The notes under the pieces were generated by a model that saw nothing but the letters and a program-made list of their open reading frames with translations, ran no database searches and had not been told where the DNA came from. From positions 174,103,144 to 174,167,143 of the forward strand of contig CM051461.1 in NCBI GenBank assembly GCA_028095005.1: a stretch of 64,000 nt of DNA. Reading direction: 5' to 3'. This document shows positions 1 through 12,240 of this stretch, piece after piece. The translations under genes and the position numbers were made by a program. The stretch is from Rhynchospora pubera. Lineage: Eukaryota > Streptophyta > Magnoliopsida > Poales > Cyperaceae. Positions within the stretch are counted from its first letter, which is position 1; every line of letters begins with the position of its first letter.

Positions 1-971
1 ACTCTCGCTCTCCTTTTTTTTTTCCTGTTCCTTGGAAGACGAAAACTAACGAACCCTGGTGTGGAAGCATACCCACTCCTCTCTCTCTCTCTCTCTCTCT
101 CTCTCGTAGCTTGCTTAGTAGCTTCTCTTCTGTACACCATTTGTGCCCCTTTTTCGACAGATAAAAGCTCTACCCATCTCGCTCGAACCTCTATCTTGTA
201 CTGTTGATGCCTCTCTAATCACGCCAAACAGCTAACTGTAAGCACCTCCTCCCTCTCCCAAGATAGTTTCAATACTGCTCCTAAGTAGCCTTGGCTAATA
301 CCCAACTTTAAATCTCTTCGTGATCCAGTTAATTGGTTGGGAATTCGCAATATTCCATGATTTACAGGAAATTCTAGAAAACATTTTACTGTTTGACAGT
401 AAAAACTTGAGATATTCCTTTGTTTGAAAGTTCAGTTTTGGGTTGTGGGAAACTTCAGCTGAAATTTGGGATTTGTTTTTGCTTCCTTTAATGTACTATT
501 TCGAGGTAGTCCTTAGATAAATTTATATCCCATGCTTTACGTTTGGATTTTATTATGTGTTGGCTCAATATATAGTGCCCTTTTATTGTTTTTTTTTTTA
601 AATTAACTTTGTGGATCAATTATCAGGATTCCAAGAGCAACTGCTTTGTTTGAGAGTTGAGACAGATTGGTGGTACAGATTGGCAGCTCAGTTGACTGGT
701 ACAGTGCATTGCCAGTACAGGTACTTTATAGTTAAAACATGCTTAGGTTCTCACATTTAAATTTTTAGTTTTAAGAAAATATCCACTGTTGGGCTGGTTG
801 GTACACTAGCGCTGATACTCATATGCATAACAGTATGTAACCTTCTCTTTACCTTACCAAAATTCAAAATTACAACCTTAATTTCTGAACAAGATCTTGA
901 CTTCTAATTTTTTATTTTTAGGTCACTACATAATACAGACAAAAAGTGCAATATTGTTTCTTGATTTATGA
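1..971 (+). promoter_or_regulatory. 5' leader of the PIP5K gene, probably with two leader introns
   Basis: This stretch has no convincing coding frame. It lies directly upstream of the kinase start codon and reads like a plant 5' leader, with pyrimidine-rich sequence in the first 250 bases. Plausible splice sites are a GTAAGC donor at 238 with a TATCAG acceptor near 627, and a GTACTT donor at 720 with a TTTTAG acceptor near 921. These would leave leader exons at about 1-237, 628-719 and 922-971. The transcription start is not visible and may lie outside the window. Confidence 0.4.
79..105. repeat. (CT)n microsatellite in the PIP5K leader
   Basis: About thirteen uninterrupted CT dinucleotides. 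Pyrimidine tracts of this kind are common in plant 5' leaders near the transcription start. Confidence 0.9.
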
Positions 972-1000
972 ATGTCAGCCCACATAGAAACCTCCGATGA
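968..1000 (+). other. Short upstream ORF overlapping the PIP5K start
   Basis: An ATG at 968 lies four bases before the kinase ATG at 972, in another frame. It opens ten codons and ends at TGA (998-1000), inside the kinase coding sequence. A ribosome starting at the first ATG would miss the main start, so this may lower translation. The ATG is seen; the effect is inferred. Confidence 0.5.
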
Positions 1001-4000
1001 ACCAGGAACCACCACCTGTTCTGGCAGATCTGGGCCCTACCGTGAGGGCAGTTGCAACCTAGAACAAATACTGTCGCAACGTCTAACTCCATCTAGTAGT
1101 CTAGATCCAAATGCTGGGTTCAAAGTTGGGGAGGTTATTCTTCCTAATGGGGACAGCTATTCTGGTACACTATTGGGTGACACACCTGAAGGATCTGGCA
1201 AGTACATATGGTCTGATGGATGCATTTACGATGGCGAATGGAGGCGAGGTATGAGGCATGGGGTAGGGAAAACTATATGGCCTGATGGCTGTATATATGA
1301 AGGGGAGTATTCAGGTGGGTACATGCATGGTACTGGTACGTTTATCCGACCTGATAACTTAACTTACAAAGGTAGATTTAAGTTAAATTTAAAGCATGGG
1401 TTAGGGTCACAAATATACCCAAATGGAGATGCATTTGAAGGTCCATGGATTCAAGGCTCAATAGAGGGTCATGGGAAATACACATGGTGTAATGGGAATG
1501 TTTATGAGGGAAACATGAAAGATGGCTTGATGAATGGCAAAGGAATACTTACATGGAAAAATGGCGACAATTACGAGGGAAATTGGCTTAATGGCATGAT
1601 GCATGGATATGGTGTTTACACTTGGAATGAAGGGGGGTGCTATGTTGGTACATGGACAAGGGGATTAAAAGATGGAAAAGGTGTGTTTTACCCCAAAGGA
1701 TCTATAATGCCGGCCACACATGAGCTATCTATAAATGTTCTTAGAAAAAGGGGCTTGTTACCTGATTTAAGGAGGCACAGTCTGGGGTCACGAATCCTTC
1801 ACTCATCTACAGTTGACATGGGAAATATAAAAGTTGGTGTTACAAATGATAGATCTAGGTTGAAAAATATGCCGTTGGAGAGAAGGTGGAGTCTTGAGGG
1901 GGCGATGATAGAAAAGATTGTAGGGGATAGTGAGGATCAGGTACCAACTGAACCCAGTGTACCACTCTTGGAGAGGGAGTATATGCAAGGGGTGCTCATC
2001 AGTGAGGTGGTGATGAGTGGTACATTCCCAGTGCCTTCAAAAAGGTCAAAGAGGCGTCAAAAGAAGATGGTAAGGGATATTAAGAAGCCAGGGGAGACAA
2101 TTATTAAGGGGCATAGGAGTTATGACCTCATGCTCAGTCTTCAGCTTGGCATTAGGTAACTTGGTTTCTTATATTTATTATTACTGATTATTGGCTCTCA
2201 TATCATCATTCTCTATTTTTCTCTTTAAGTTTGTGAAAATCACTATATATTTGTTATGTTCTTTTTATGTACTTCTTGTTGCACTTTTATGTTAATGTGT
2301 GGGTTGTCTAAGCATTAGAGACAAGAGTACCAGGTTTTTGTATTGTTATTGTACCTACTATTCTAGCCAGTAATTGAGCTGGCTCTGGGTGGTCAATTGA
2401 AAATTTTCTGTTCTGGTATACAATTAATTTTTAAAAGTATTTGATTCCATTTTGGCTGGAAGTTGATAATGATGCTTATTACTATAGATTTGGTTAGAGG
2501 AATTAGGAGAAAAGAAGGGGTTATTATGCTACTGTATGAAACTACACTCGTGGTGGTTTTGTGGTTCGTTTTATTGTACCATGGTAATTTTACTATAATA
2601 TACTGAATATGAATATTTTGTCTATCATATTAGTTGCTGTTGACAATGATTTGATCAGAGTGTTCTTCAATAACTTGTGTTTGCGAGTTCTATTTTATAA
2701 ACAAAGATCAATAATGTTTGAACACTAATGCAATTTTAATTAGGTATACAGTTGGGAAAATCACACCGATACAAAAGCGTGAGGTGCGCTCGTCAGATTT
2801 TGGTCCAAGAGCTAGCTTCTGGATGAATTTCCCAAAAGAAGGCTCGCAACTGACTCCTCCTCACCGCGCCCAGGAGGATTTCAAATGGAAGGACTACTGC
2901 CCAATGGTCTTCAGGTACTTTTTCCTTAATTGCAAAAATAACAAAAGCCAAAAAAAAGAATTGTAGAAAATCAATAATTTGTGGTATTCTAATGACAGGA
3001 ACTTACGAGAGATGTTCAAGATAGACGCAGCAGATTACATGATGTCTATTTGTGGAGATGCAGCACTTAGAGAACTTTCTTCTCCTGGGAAAAGTGGCAG
3101 TGTTTTTTTCCTCTCTCAAGATGACCGCTTCATGATTAAGACACTTCGCAAGTCTGAAGTTCAGGTACAATCTTCCTCCAAAATCTGTAAAGGTCTTTCA
3201 TACTACAATAAAATTTAGAATGTGTCAGTCTTAACTCTACGGGATACGAAAAAGTGTCTACCATTTATCCGACATTTTTCTTCAGATATGATCAAATGCA
3301 CCATCTTGCTTTTGTCATATTGTATAGGAAACAAAAGATCTTGCTTCTGTCATATTGTATCGGAAACACAAGATCTTGCTTCTGTCATATTGTGTAGGAA
3401 TCAAAAGATTTTATATTGCATTCTTTTGAAGAAAATTTGGGAGAGCAGTAGATGTGGTTTTGAAAGCAATATAGATGGCATGCAGGATGTTTACCGGGAA
3501 CCGTTGGTTAAAAAATTAACAACAGTTCCTTTGAAATCTTAAACAGAAACATCAGGGTGGTTTATTGTTTTGTACACTTGACAGGTTCTGTTGCGAATGC
3601 TTCCTGATTATTATCATCATGTCAAAACATATGACAACACTCTGATAACCAAGTTCTTCGGCCTCCATCGTGTCAAACCTTCCAGTGGTCAAAAGGTACT
3701 AGTGAAAGATTTCCCTATTTAGATGCAAGTCTTTTGATTACATTTCTTGCCTTCATACTTCTAGTAAAAGATTTTCATTGATGCATCGTCCTTTTGTCTC
3801 ATGCTATTGCTGCTTTTGTTATTAGTTTACCTGTTGGTTTTGATCTTTAGAACTATTTACATTAACCTAATTAGCCCACACATATCTTGTTCGCAAAGGC
3901 GTACATAAATAAGATGTGATATATGCGTGAGGAAATAAAAGGATTGATAAAATAGCATGGAAGATGTATTGATCTGGATGATCTTGCCTGGAACCTAATA

Positions 4001-7000
4001 AAGGGACCCGAACAATCAAAAAAAAAAAAAAAAGAAAGTCAAGAATTATTCTATGTAGTGATCCTTTGTGGCTATTACATAATTTATTTTTCACATATTT
4101 ATCAAACTAGTGATGTATTTTCTTGTGTACTTTGGCAGTTTCGGTTTGTGGTAATGGGAAACATGTTTTGTACGGAGCTGAGAATCCATAGAAGGTTCGA
4201 TTTGAAAGGTTCATCCTTGGGCCGATCGACTGACAAAATTGAAATTGATGAAAACACAACACTTAAAGATTTGGACTTAAATTATAGCTTCTATCTTGAA
4301 CCTTCTTGGCGTGAGGCCCTGCTAAAGTAAGACTTTTTTCCTTTTCACTTGTTTACTTTCTGTAAATTGCCACATTAATTGTTCTATGCAAATGTATGAG
4401 AAACATCACTAAATGGATATGTTAGAAGTCCTGTTAATAATTGCATTTTAGGACAGGTTTTAATTACTCATAGACCCTCTCAAGAAAGGAAAAATTCAGA
4501 ATGTGTTCAAGAAATGCCATCACAGTTCTTAATTGTCCTTGTTGCTCACATAATAATCCCCCCTTATGTCCTTGTGTTAGAAACATGCCAACCAAATTAA
4601 AAGTATCAAAAGAAGAAAAAATTAATAATCTCAGCCTCCTCAGATGGCCAGCTTAATGAATGACCAATCCGAACATAAGTGTGCACTTACTAATTTTATC
4701 ATTATATCATTATTAAAATGATCATGAATTATGTAAGGTGAAATATCAGAATAAGAACCAAGGGACTTGAAACTATCATAATGTGGATTAGATTTTTAAA
4801 TTGAAGTCTATACTTCTATTTTGTCGAAAACTGAGATCCAGAACTATTTAGATAAGAAAGGGAGATTAAGAGAATTTTATTTACATAGAGAGGTAACAAA
4901 TGTTGTATGATTATATAGTTGAGATGATGTTATATTTTATGGAAGGGTAAAATCAGAAAAAGAGGTTTTTAAAATTGGAGTTTAGCTTGATAGATTTTTG
5001 AGACACCATGGGTTTTGAAGAGGAATATATGATATTTCAGAGAGGTATGCCCATTTTTTTGAACTCTTGGAGGTATAATGCAAAACTCGTTTTGTACTAA
5101 TTAATTGTTAAAAATAAATAGTTTACAGCTGATGTTACGAATTCACTGAAACAGACGAGGAAAAGAAAAAGAAAATAGAACCCTCATGAAACATTACAAC
5201 GTAAATATTGCTACAAGATCCAAAAGGCAAATTGTCAAAAGTTATGGTGATAAAAAAGTACCAAGATCCAGCCACGGGTTGAACAGGAGAATATATTTGA
5301 ACACCAATAAATTTATAAATAAAGTGAGAAATGGGCACATAGAGAGAGAGCTAGATATAGAGGTGGAAAAGGACAAATGATTTGACTAAAGGAGAAAAGG
5401 AGTTCTGCTATAGGCTATTTAGATCAAGCTTTTAAAAAACTCCGCTTTTTCCATTTATCGCCGTTTTATCTAGATTTTTGTTCACACCGCACAACCGTTT
5501 TATCCGCTATATCGCCGTTTTATCCGTTTTATCGCGTTTTATCACCGATAAACGGTAAATCACCATCCAACCGCTAATCCGCACAAATCGCATTTTAAAA
5601 CTTTTTTTTTTTTTTTTGAAGAAAGAGGGAGGTCTTTGCCATCCAACTTTTTTTGAAATTAAAGGTGCATGCGGGGCTTAAACCCTTGCCAGCCTAGTGC
5701 TCTTACCACTGAGCTACTAGGCCACATGCGCATTTTAAAACCTTGATTTAGATATATGCTACTAAGCTAGCTTAGTAAGGCTATTACTATTTATTACTCT
5801 TGCATGTCGCGTCAAAATTCAAAATCAAAAGTTGAAATATAAAAGCCTTATTATTCAAAATAAAAACACATGTTATTCATAATTATTCTCAAATTTGCAG
5901 ATAATATGTGTGTTGAATGAATAATTTGTGAATCTCTGAGTCATTTGCCTATGCATTCATCTATAGCTAAAATCCTATTAAATTGTGAACAATTGCAAAT
6001 TATTTGTTAATCCTGTATCTAATGATTGGAATTTGGCATCTTCTTATCAAAGCAACACAATGAAAGGTAAAATTCTGTTACTTCTATGTGGCATGCTCTG
6101 GAGGAATATTGCCTTTTTCCATATACTTAATGATTTTCTTATTCTCAGATTGGCCTCTTTGGGCCTTTTTAAGTCCGTCTTTTTGTTAATTTAAATAATG
6201 GTCTAGTTCTGAGAACTTGAAAATTTAATTAGAGTTTGCACTACCATCTATCACGCAGGCAAATTGAGATAGATAGCAAATTTCTCGAGGCACAAAGGAT
6301 AATGGATTACAGCCTGTTGCTAGGGGTACACTACCGTGCACCACAGCATCTCCGGTCCCGTCGAGGACTTGCAGTCCTTTCAGAGGAAGGTCAGTGTTGC
6401 TTTCTATATTGCTGTACTTACATTTGCATTTCTATTTTGCTTTCAGTCTAATTGCTTCAGAATTACATTGTACAACTTTGTTTAAGATTGACACAAATTA
6501 TGCACAGATGCGCAGGAGGATGAGACCGGTAGCTATCCATGGGGACTGGTATTGGTGCAGCGTGCAAATGATGAAAATAGTGTTGTGGTGGGCCCGCATA
6601 TCAGAGGAAGCCGCCTACGTGCCTCAGCTGCTGGTTTCGAAGAAGTCGATCTTCTCCTTCCTGGAACTGCTAGGTTAATTTTCATTTGTCTTCCTTTTTC
6701 TCCTATTTGAGTTGCATATCTCACATGATTCCACAAGGTACTGAACATTAGAGATCCAACAAGTATAGTCAGTTTTTTTGGTAATTAATATGTTTTCCAT
6801 TCTTCAAAGTGATTAGGCTTTTATTTACTTCATTTCATAATTGCACCAGGTTACAAATCCAGCTAGGAGTGAACATGCCAGCAAGGGCTGAGCATGTACT
6901 AAGTGAAGATGAGACTCAACAGGTGCATGACGTCTATGATGTGGTGTTGTATCTGGGTATAATTGACATTCTACAGGATTACAATATATCAAAGAAGATC

Positions 7001-7117
7001 GAGCATGCATACAAGTCTTTTCAGTTTGATTCTGTCTCGATCTCTTCTGTAGATCCTGATTTCTACTCTAGGCGGTTCTTGGATTTCATCCAAACAATTT
7101 TTCCTGAAAATCCTTAG
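972..7117 (+). CDS. PIP5K: Phosphatidylinositol-4-phosphate 5-kinase, MORN-repeat type (PIP5K9-like)
   Basis: Eight coding exons: 972-2155, 2744-2914, 2999-3164, 3585-3695, 4139-4326, 6259-6389, 6508-6673 and 6850-7117. They total 2385 bp (794 aa plus stop), and every junction is GT-AG and in phase. The enzyme phosphorylates PI4P to PI(4,5)P2 at membranes. Residues 50-250 hold about eight MORN repeats (YxGxWxxGxxHGxG type), as in plant type I/II subfamily B kinases. The kinase domain fills the second half: a glycine-rich loop GKSGSVFF near residue 481, the ATP-binding lysine in FMIKTL near 498, the LKGSSLGR motif, the catalytic MDYSLLLG near 622, and the metal-binding IID. The activation loop reads KKIEHAYKS, and the Glu there is the residue known to favour PI4P. 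Length matches the family (about 715-815 aa in Arabidopsis). The start at 972 is the first in-frame ATG. The closest paralog is recalled as PIP5K9, without an alignment. The gene looks intact. Confidence 0.95.
3296..3413. repeat. Three tandem ~42 bp units in PIP5K intron 3
   Basis: Three diverged direct copies share the core TCTTGCTTYTGTCATATTGT, each followed by an AGGAAnCAAAAGAT-like stretch. They lie wholly inside the intron between coding exons 3 and 4. Confidence 0.8.
5602..5728 (-). mobile_element. tRNA-derived SINE in PIP5K intron 5
   Basis: On the minus strand the element starts near 5728 and reads into a tRNA-like head. It has an A-box-like TAGCTCAGTGGTAAGAGC and a B-box-like GGTTTAAGCCC, and ends in an A tract at 5602-5616. 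It is flanked by 13 bp direct repeats CGCATTTTAAAAC at 5589-5601 and 5729-5741, the mark of LINE-type retroposition. The head is tRNA-like, but the rest does not fold as a tRNA and the poly(A) tail rules out a functional tRNA gene. At 127 bp it is short for a plant SINE. I cannot name the family. Confidence 0.88.
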
Positions 7118-7637
7118 ATAATTTTTGTACCGAATTTATTTTGCTTTGTTGAATATAAGATGTAAATTTTCACCGTCGTTAATTTACAATTGTTTGCTAT
7201 TTTTTTTCCTCTATAAAGTTCCCATTATTTCTGAGTACACGAACAACGGTTGTAAAAACTTGTAATTTCGCAGATAATATAAAATTAAAGACAACAGAAA
7301 ACTCATTTAAGAGCATAATAAATGCATCAGTAGTCAAGTTAATAATCTGACAGAAAATTAGTACATGCACATGCATAACACACCTTCAATAAAAACAACA
7401 AAAGGGTTGTTAAAAAAGAAAAGTCTGTAGATGATTTCTTCCCAAACTATATCGAATTCTAAACCCTACAAACATTAGGTTCGGTCCATGGAGATCATGG
7501 AACAAAAGTGTATAGATGTTAACAAACATTATGATATGTTATGCGTATAAAGTCGAATTCCCCGAGCTCATATGGGGTTCAATCTCTTAATAAATACTCG
7601 TAAATGAATACGACCCAAAAGAAGCCAGAGCAGCTCT
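7118..7637. other. Tail-to-tail spacer between PIP5K and NAC genes
   Basis: About 520 bp of AT-rich sequence separates the two stop codons and must hold both 3' UTRs and polyadenylation sites. AATAT/AATAAA-like hexamers occur on both strands. No gene is visible. Confidence 0.6.
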
Positions 7638-9127
7638 CTAGCCCCGGATACAGATAGCCAACTTATAGCTCAAGGTAAGAAGTGCCAGACTAACAAAGAA
7701 CAGATAAAACCCGCTCCGTAAAATAACTGAAGCTGCATCGTCTTGCATCTTCGTGACCATTTCTGGCTCAAATGGCGCTGATTTTGTTAGCAGATCGGTA
7801 GCATCTGTGCCACAAGAGAAAACAAAGCTGTACATTCCATTCTTGTGCAAGGGCCAGTCTAGATCGCCCCTTATTTGGATCATGCCAGCTGTTACACGAA
7901 TTGGGCCAGCAGAATTGGCAGCTGCAATTGCCTTGCTGGATCCAGAACCGCAGTCGGATGCCATACCAGTAGGCGCTGAGATTGATCCCAACATACTGAC
8001 AAGACGTTTTCTGATGGAAGATTTGTCACTGTATTCATCTGCATGTCAAAAAGAGACGTGTTAAAAGGGGTTTCTGGGTCAAAGCAACAGTGACCTTCAA
8101 CTTTTGAGCCAAGAGTCACCAATTCAAGGCAAAAAGTAACACAGGCAACATAGCAACATATCCTAGGACTCGTCAAAAAAATTAATAGAAACAATAACAT
8201 GGCCCTCAACAAATGAGTACAACAATAGTTGGTTAATGACTAAAAAGTTTAATGGAAGTACACTATTTTCAAAATGAGAAATGCTAGTGTCCAATATATT
8301 GGACGGATGGGTCCGTCCAATACGATCGTTTTCACATTTTTAAATTTCAAATAACCGATCCGAACCGTTCAATATGTTCTCCATATTGAAAAATTACAAG
8401 AAACCAATTTTTACATTTTTTCGAAATTTTTTACTATTTTTTTGGTATTTTTGAAAATTCATGATATAAACATTATGGATCGTCCAATAACAATGATTTT
8501 CTAAAATACCAAAAAAATAGTAAAAAATTTCGAAAAAATGTAAAAATTGGTTTCTTGTAAGTTTTCAATATGGAGAACATATTGAACGGTTCGGATCAGT
8601 TATTTGAAATTTAAAAATGTGAAAACGATCGTATTGGACGGACCCCATCCGTCCAATATATTGGACTCTAGCATTTCTCTTTCAAAATTGACATGCAAGA
8701 AACAAGAATACTACGATTGCTCATGATAAACAGTTTTGGATGTACTATCACTAATATATAATTGACCAACCAAGGACCTTCAGAGACATAGGAATCAAAC
8801 TGTATCCTACCAGACTCCTTAATTTTTCAACTGTGTAACATAACTGATACTTTGGAATCACTATAAGAGAACAAAGTCAAAATTTTAGAAAGCACACCAT
8901 TGCGTATTTTATTCATAGGTTATATCAAATTTTTAATGCAACTTAACAAAAAACTTAAAGATACCTGATAGCTCAGGGCGATCAAAGGTCTTTCTCTTCA
9001 AGTGGTTGGTGTCATCAGATGATGAGGGCTCGGCAGAAGTGGAACATTCACCCATGAACACTTCCTTTGGCTCCTCTTTGGGAGTAGCATCCCTCACCAT
9101 GACATTATCATCCTAGAGAGAGAGATA

Positions 9128-9205
<78 letters not shown>

Positions 9206-11855
9206 CTCCGTTAGTACAAGCAGGTCAAATATCGAGCTCTTTTAAATACAGCTTTGTTTTGACTTCACTGGATACCGATTTCAGCTTGGACCATAATCAC
9301 TTTTAATTGGTCAAAGTCATTCAAGCAAATGCATACCAAGTAGTGGTGCAATAAGAGTCTTTGCCAGACCTAGTTACGGCGATCATGGCTGGTAGGACAG
9401 TATATTAATAAACAAACATCATATTTGCAGCTCCCATACTAAATAAAATTAAATATAAAAATAATGTATGGCACTAAACCCCTATTCACTCTTTCTATTT
9501 ATGTTCTATTTCATCTACACCTCAGCTATTCTCTTAGTCAATCGATTCAACAAATTCAAACAACTACTACATACCTCTTGCATGAATGCAGGCACATCTG
9601 CACACTCGGTGTTGCATTCATCTGTGTTCTGCACAGATGCAGAAAGATCATATTTAATGTCAACCTCGGTCTCATCAAAGTAAGCCATCAAATCATCCAA
9701 GTATCTCCCATCCGACACCCCATCATCCTCATTCACATTGTAGAAGGCTGTTTTCCCCTCATCTACCTCACTGCTCACATAATCATAATCACAGATCAGA
9801 GGAGACCTTACTAGATCACCATCCTGTGTCGTTTCCAAATTGGATTCAGTCCCATCAGTTGTATTGTCAAAGAACTCATCAACATTCAGTATCTCTGATA
9901 GGCTCACAATCTCATCAGCCCCACCTGGGCAAGTTGGGTCATCTCGCGTCCTTAGTGGCCATAAGCTTCCATGGGGCCACTCTGATGTGGTAAAATTTTC
10001 ATTATCGTTATCTGCAGGTTTGTTCGTGTAGTTGGTTGGTTCATCTACTTCTTGTTTGATCGGCTGCTTATTTTCTTCCTTTTCCTTCTGAATACTAGGG
10101 ACGGAAGTCGCATCAGGATTTGGCATGGCAAGAGGAGAGGGATTCTGATCGATCGGATTTTCATTCTGAAAAAAACAGCACAGGAAATATTTCTTTAGAT
10201 AAGCTTGTATCTCAGTAATGTAAACATCCAGGTTGCAGTCAATAATAACAGATTTATAGATAATGTGAAGCTTAATTTAACAGAAATTGAGCCTAACTGA
10301 GAGCCAGTACAGTGAATGGTGAATTGACCTAGTCGACACTTAATTGCAGTAAATGAAGCCCAACTGAACTCTAGTCACAAAACATTTGATATAATAAGGC
10401 TTAGTTCAGACTAGTAATAAAAATGTAAATTAAAACAAGTTTTTATGGAAGATCAATGCCATTTTGGGGTAAATTCATATCATCTAGTATGGTGAAACTT
10501 AACCAAGAACTAATAGCACAACATTTGGCACAATTGGTATGATGTTTCCAATAATTGAACCATTCTTAGCTAGTGAGGCTTAATAAAACAGTAAAGGATT
10601 ATTTGGGGCTGATCAGGAGCATGGCAAATGTTTAGCTACACTAATCCAGCAACATTCAATCAGTACACTTACAGGCAAGAGGTCGTTCATTTGTAGGTAC
10701 TCATCATTTAAGTCATCATTGTTCTCAACTTGCATGACTGCGGCCATTGCCTCATCTCCTCCATTCACCTCCTGTTCCCATTCTTCCTCCATAAATGGAG
10801 CCCCATACTGTGCCCCATTCTGAGGACCTGATCCACTTTTCTGGAAGATCCTACACACTACATACAAATCCTACCAACCAAACCCAAATTATAAAATAAT
10901 CGTCAATAAATGAACTTACAAAGAAACTTGGCATAACTGGTTCGCACCCAAAATAAAGAACTTTTCCATAAAAACAAATTCATAAAACCCAAAATGCAGA
11001 GTGTAAACCAACTGCTTCAAAAAGGTCACCAAACTATGCAATAAATTGAACCAATTACTAAGATGACCAGAAAGTACAGTGCCTGATCTGTAATTCTTAG
11101 AGCAGCCAGCATTGCTGTAACAACCAAATCATTTCAACTACTGGGTTCACCATCATACAACGACCCTAAACCTACAAATCCAACTGCTGAAGGAATTAAG
11201 AAACACAGACAATTGGTAATAACAATTCAATCAAGCAAACTAACTAGAAGAATAGAAAAAATAAAATTCATATCACAGACTTCCTCAAGCCAAACTGACC
11301 CTGCATTACCCAAAAAACTAAAGGCTTAAATTAAAATACCACAAATAAATCCAAGCGCAAACAATTAAAACACCCCAAAATTAGTACCTGTGATACGGCT
11401 GTGGCTGGGGCTTCCTCCAAGACGCCTTCCCCTTCAATTCTGTACTCATGCATCACCCAATTGGTCCTCTTACCACTCGGAGCACGTCCCATGTGAAAAA
11501 CCAGCGTTTTCTTCATCCCAACAGTACGATCTCCTCTCTTCACCTCCCGATCTTTCCCTGTCGTCTTCCAATACCCCTCCTTGGTCGCTCGATTCGTTCT
11601 CGACTTGTTAGAGTACTTGCGATCCAAAGGGCTGAAGAAATACCACTCCAAATCGCGGCTTCTGATCCGCGATTTGGCAGGGAGATCCCACGGCTCGAAT
11701 TTGTAAAGATCGATCTCCGCAATCGCGTCGAGCCGCAGGGGACGGTTCAAGATCTTGCGCTTGAGGTAGTAGATTACGAGCTCTTCGTCCGTGGGGTGGA
11801 ATCGAAACCCCGGCGCCAGAGGCACCGTGTTAGGGTTAGGGTTTTGAGTGGACAT
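7638..11855 (-). CDS. Membrane-anchored NAC transcription factor (NTL type)
   Basis: Five coding exons in transcription order: 11855-11388, 10870-10673, 10165-9575, 9112-8965 and 8038-7638. They total 1806 bp (601 aa plus stop) with GT-AG introns and consistent phases. The NAC DNA-binding domain spans residues 13-165 with all subdomains: LAPGFRFHPTDEELV, PWDLP, EWYFFSPLDRKY, TNRATKEGYWKTTGKDR, GMKKTLVFHMGRAP, TNWVMHEYR, and YVVCRIFQKS at the exon 1/2 join. An acidic Glu/Asp/Ser-rich middle (exons 2-3) looks like an activation region. A hydrophobic helix (GFYLFFVSLALLTLSYKLAI) lies within the last 30 residues, before a short CIRG tail. Known NTL factors sit in the ER or plasma membrane and enter the nucleus after proteolytic release under stress. 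The NAC domain resembles my memory of ANAC053/078, but the exact ortholog is uncertain. The start is the ATG just before the NAC domain. No break seen. Confidence 0.94.
8276..8679. mobile_element. Fold-back MITE with 9 bp target duplication (MULE-type) in NAC intron 4
   Basis: The two halves are near-perfect inverted copies of about 180 bp around a short loop near 8465-8495. The ends read GAGAAATGCTAG and CTAGCATTTCTC. The element is flanked by TTTCAAAAT at 8267-8275 and 8680-8688, a 9 bp duplication typical of Mutator-like elements. It has no coding capacity. It sits between NAC coding exons 4 and 5, so the pre-mRNA would contain a very stable hairpin. Relatives lie at 55.1-55.6 kb. Confidence 0.93.
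9113..9204. repeat. (GA/GATA)n microsatellite forming the NAC exon 4 acceptor tract
   Basis: About 90 bp of almost pure GA with a few GATA units. Read on the minus (gene) strand it is a CT tract ending in CTCTCTAG at 9116-9113, immediately before exon 4. It therefore serves as the polypyrimidine tract of that acceptor. Confidence 0.9.
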
Positions 11856-12240
11856 CGAAGAAGAAGAAGAAGGTTAAATTAGAAATTAGAATTTGGAATT
11901 TGAAGAGGTGTTTTAGTTTAAGTAGTTGTTGTTGTTGTTCCAAGAGATTAGATTAGGGGTTTGGAAATTGAAACTGCGTGGAAGAGTTGGAGTCGAGTGT
12001 TTTGATTTTTGAAGGGAAGGAGAACAACAGCAACAGGGTAGGCCTAGGAAAGACGGAAGAGGAAAGGGCAGGAGGTGTCTCTAAATATGTTTTTGTGGAG
12101 GAGATTTGATGGGGGATTGTGTAGCGAGTTGTTGTGGAAATATCTAGAGAGAGGAAATGGATTGGCAGGAATATGCTGCGTGATTTGAACACCGACTTGA
12201 ATGCAGGGAGTCTGTAGTAGGAAGAATGTTTAATAGAGCG
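11856..12240 (-). promoter_or_regulatory. 5' leader and proximal promoter of the NAC gene
   Basis: On the minus strand this stretch is rich in CTT and pyrimidines just before the ATG, like a plant 5' leader. Open frames here start out of frame with the NAC gene and resemble nothing known. I could not fix a TATA box. Confidence 0.45.

Noticed and set aside
3867..4094. Processed transcript with poly(A) in PIP5K intron 4 (A run at 4018-4033).
   Set aside because: I see no flanking direct repeat and no recognisable source gene.
5440..5580. Repeated CCGTTTTATC motifs in PIP5K intron 5.
   Set aside because: Short, irregular and without boundaries; it may be a decayed repeat, but nothing more can be supported.
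5640..5728. A true tRNA gene on the minus strand.
   Set aside because: A and B boxes are present, but there is no complete cloverleaf, a poly(A) tail follows and target duplications flank it, so it is a SINE.
11953..12192. 79 aa minus-strand frame upstream of the NAC gene as a separate small gene or uORF.
   Set aside because: Composition follows pyrimidine-rich leader DNA and there is no sign of conservation or of the transcript start.
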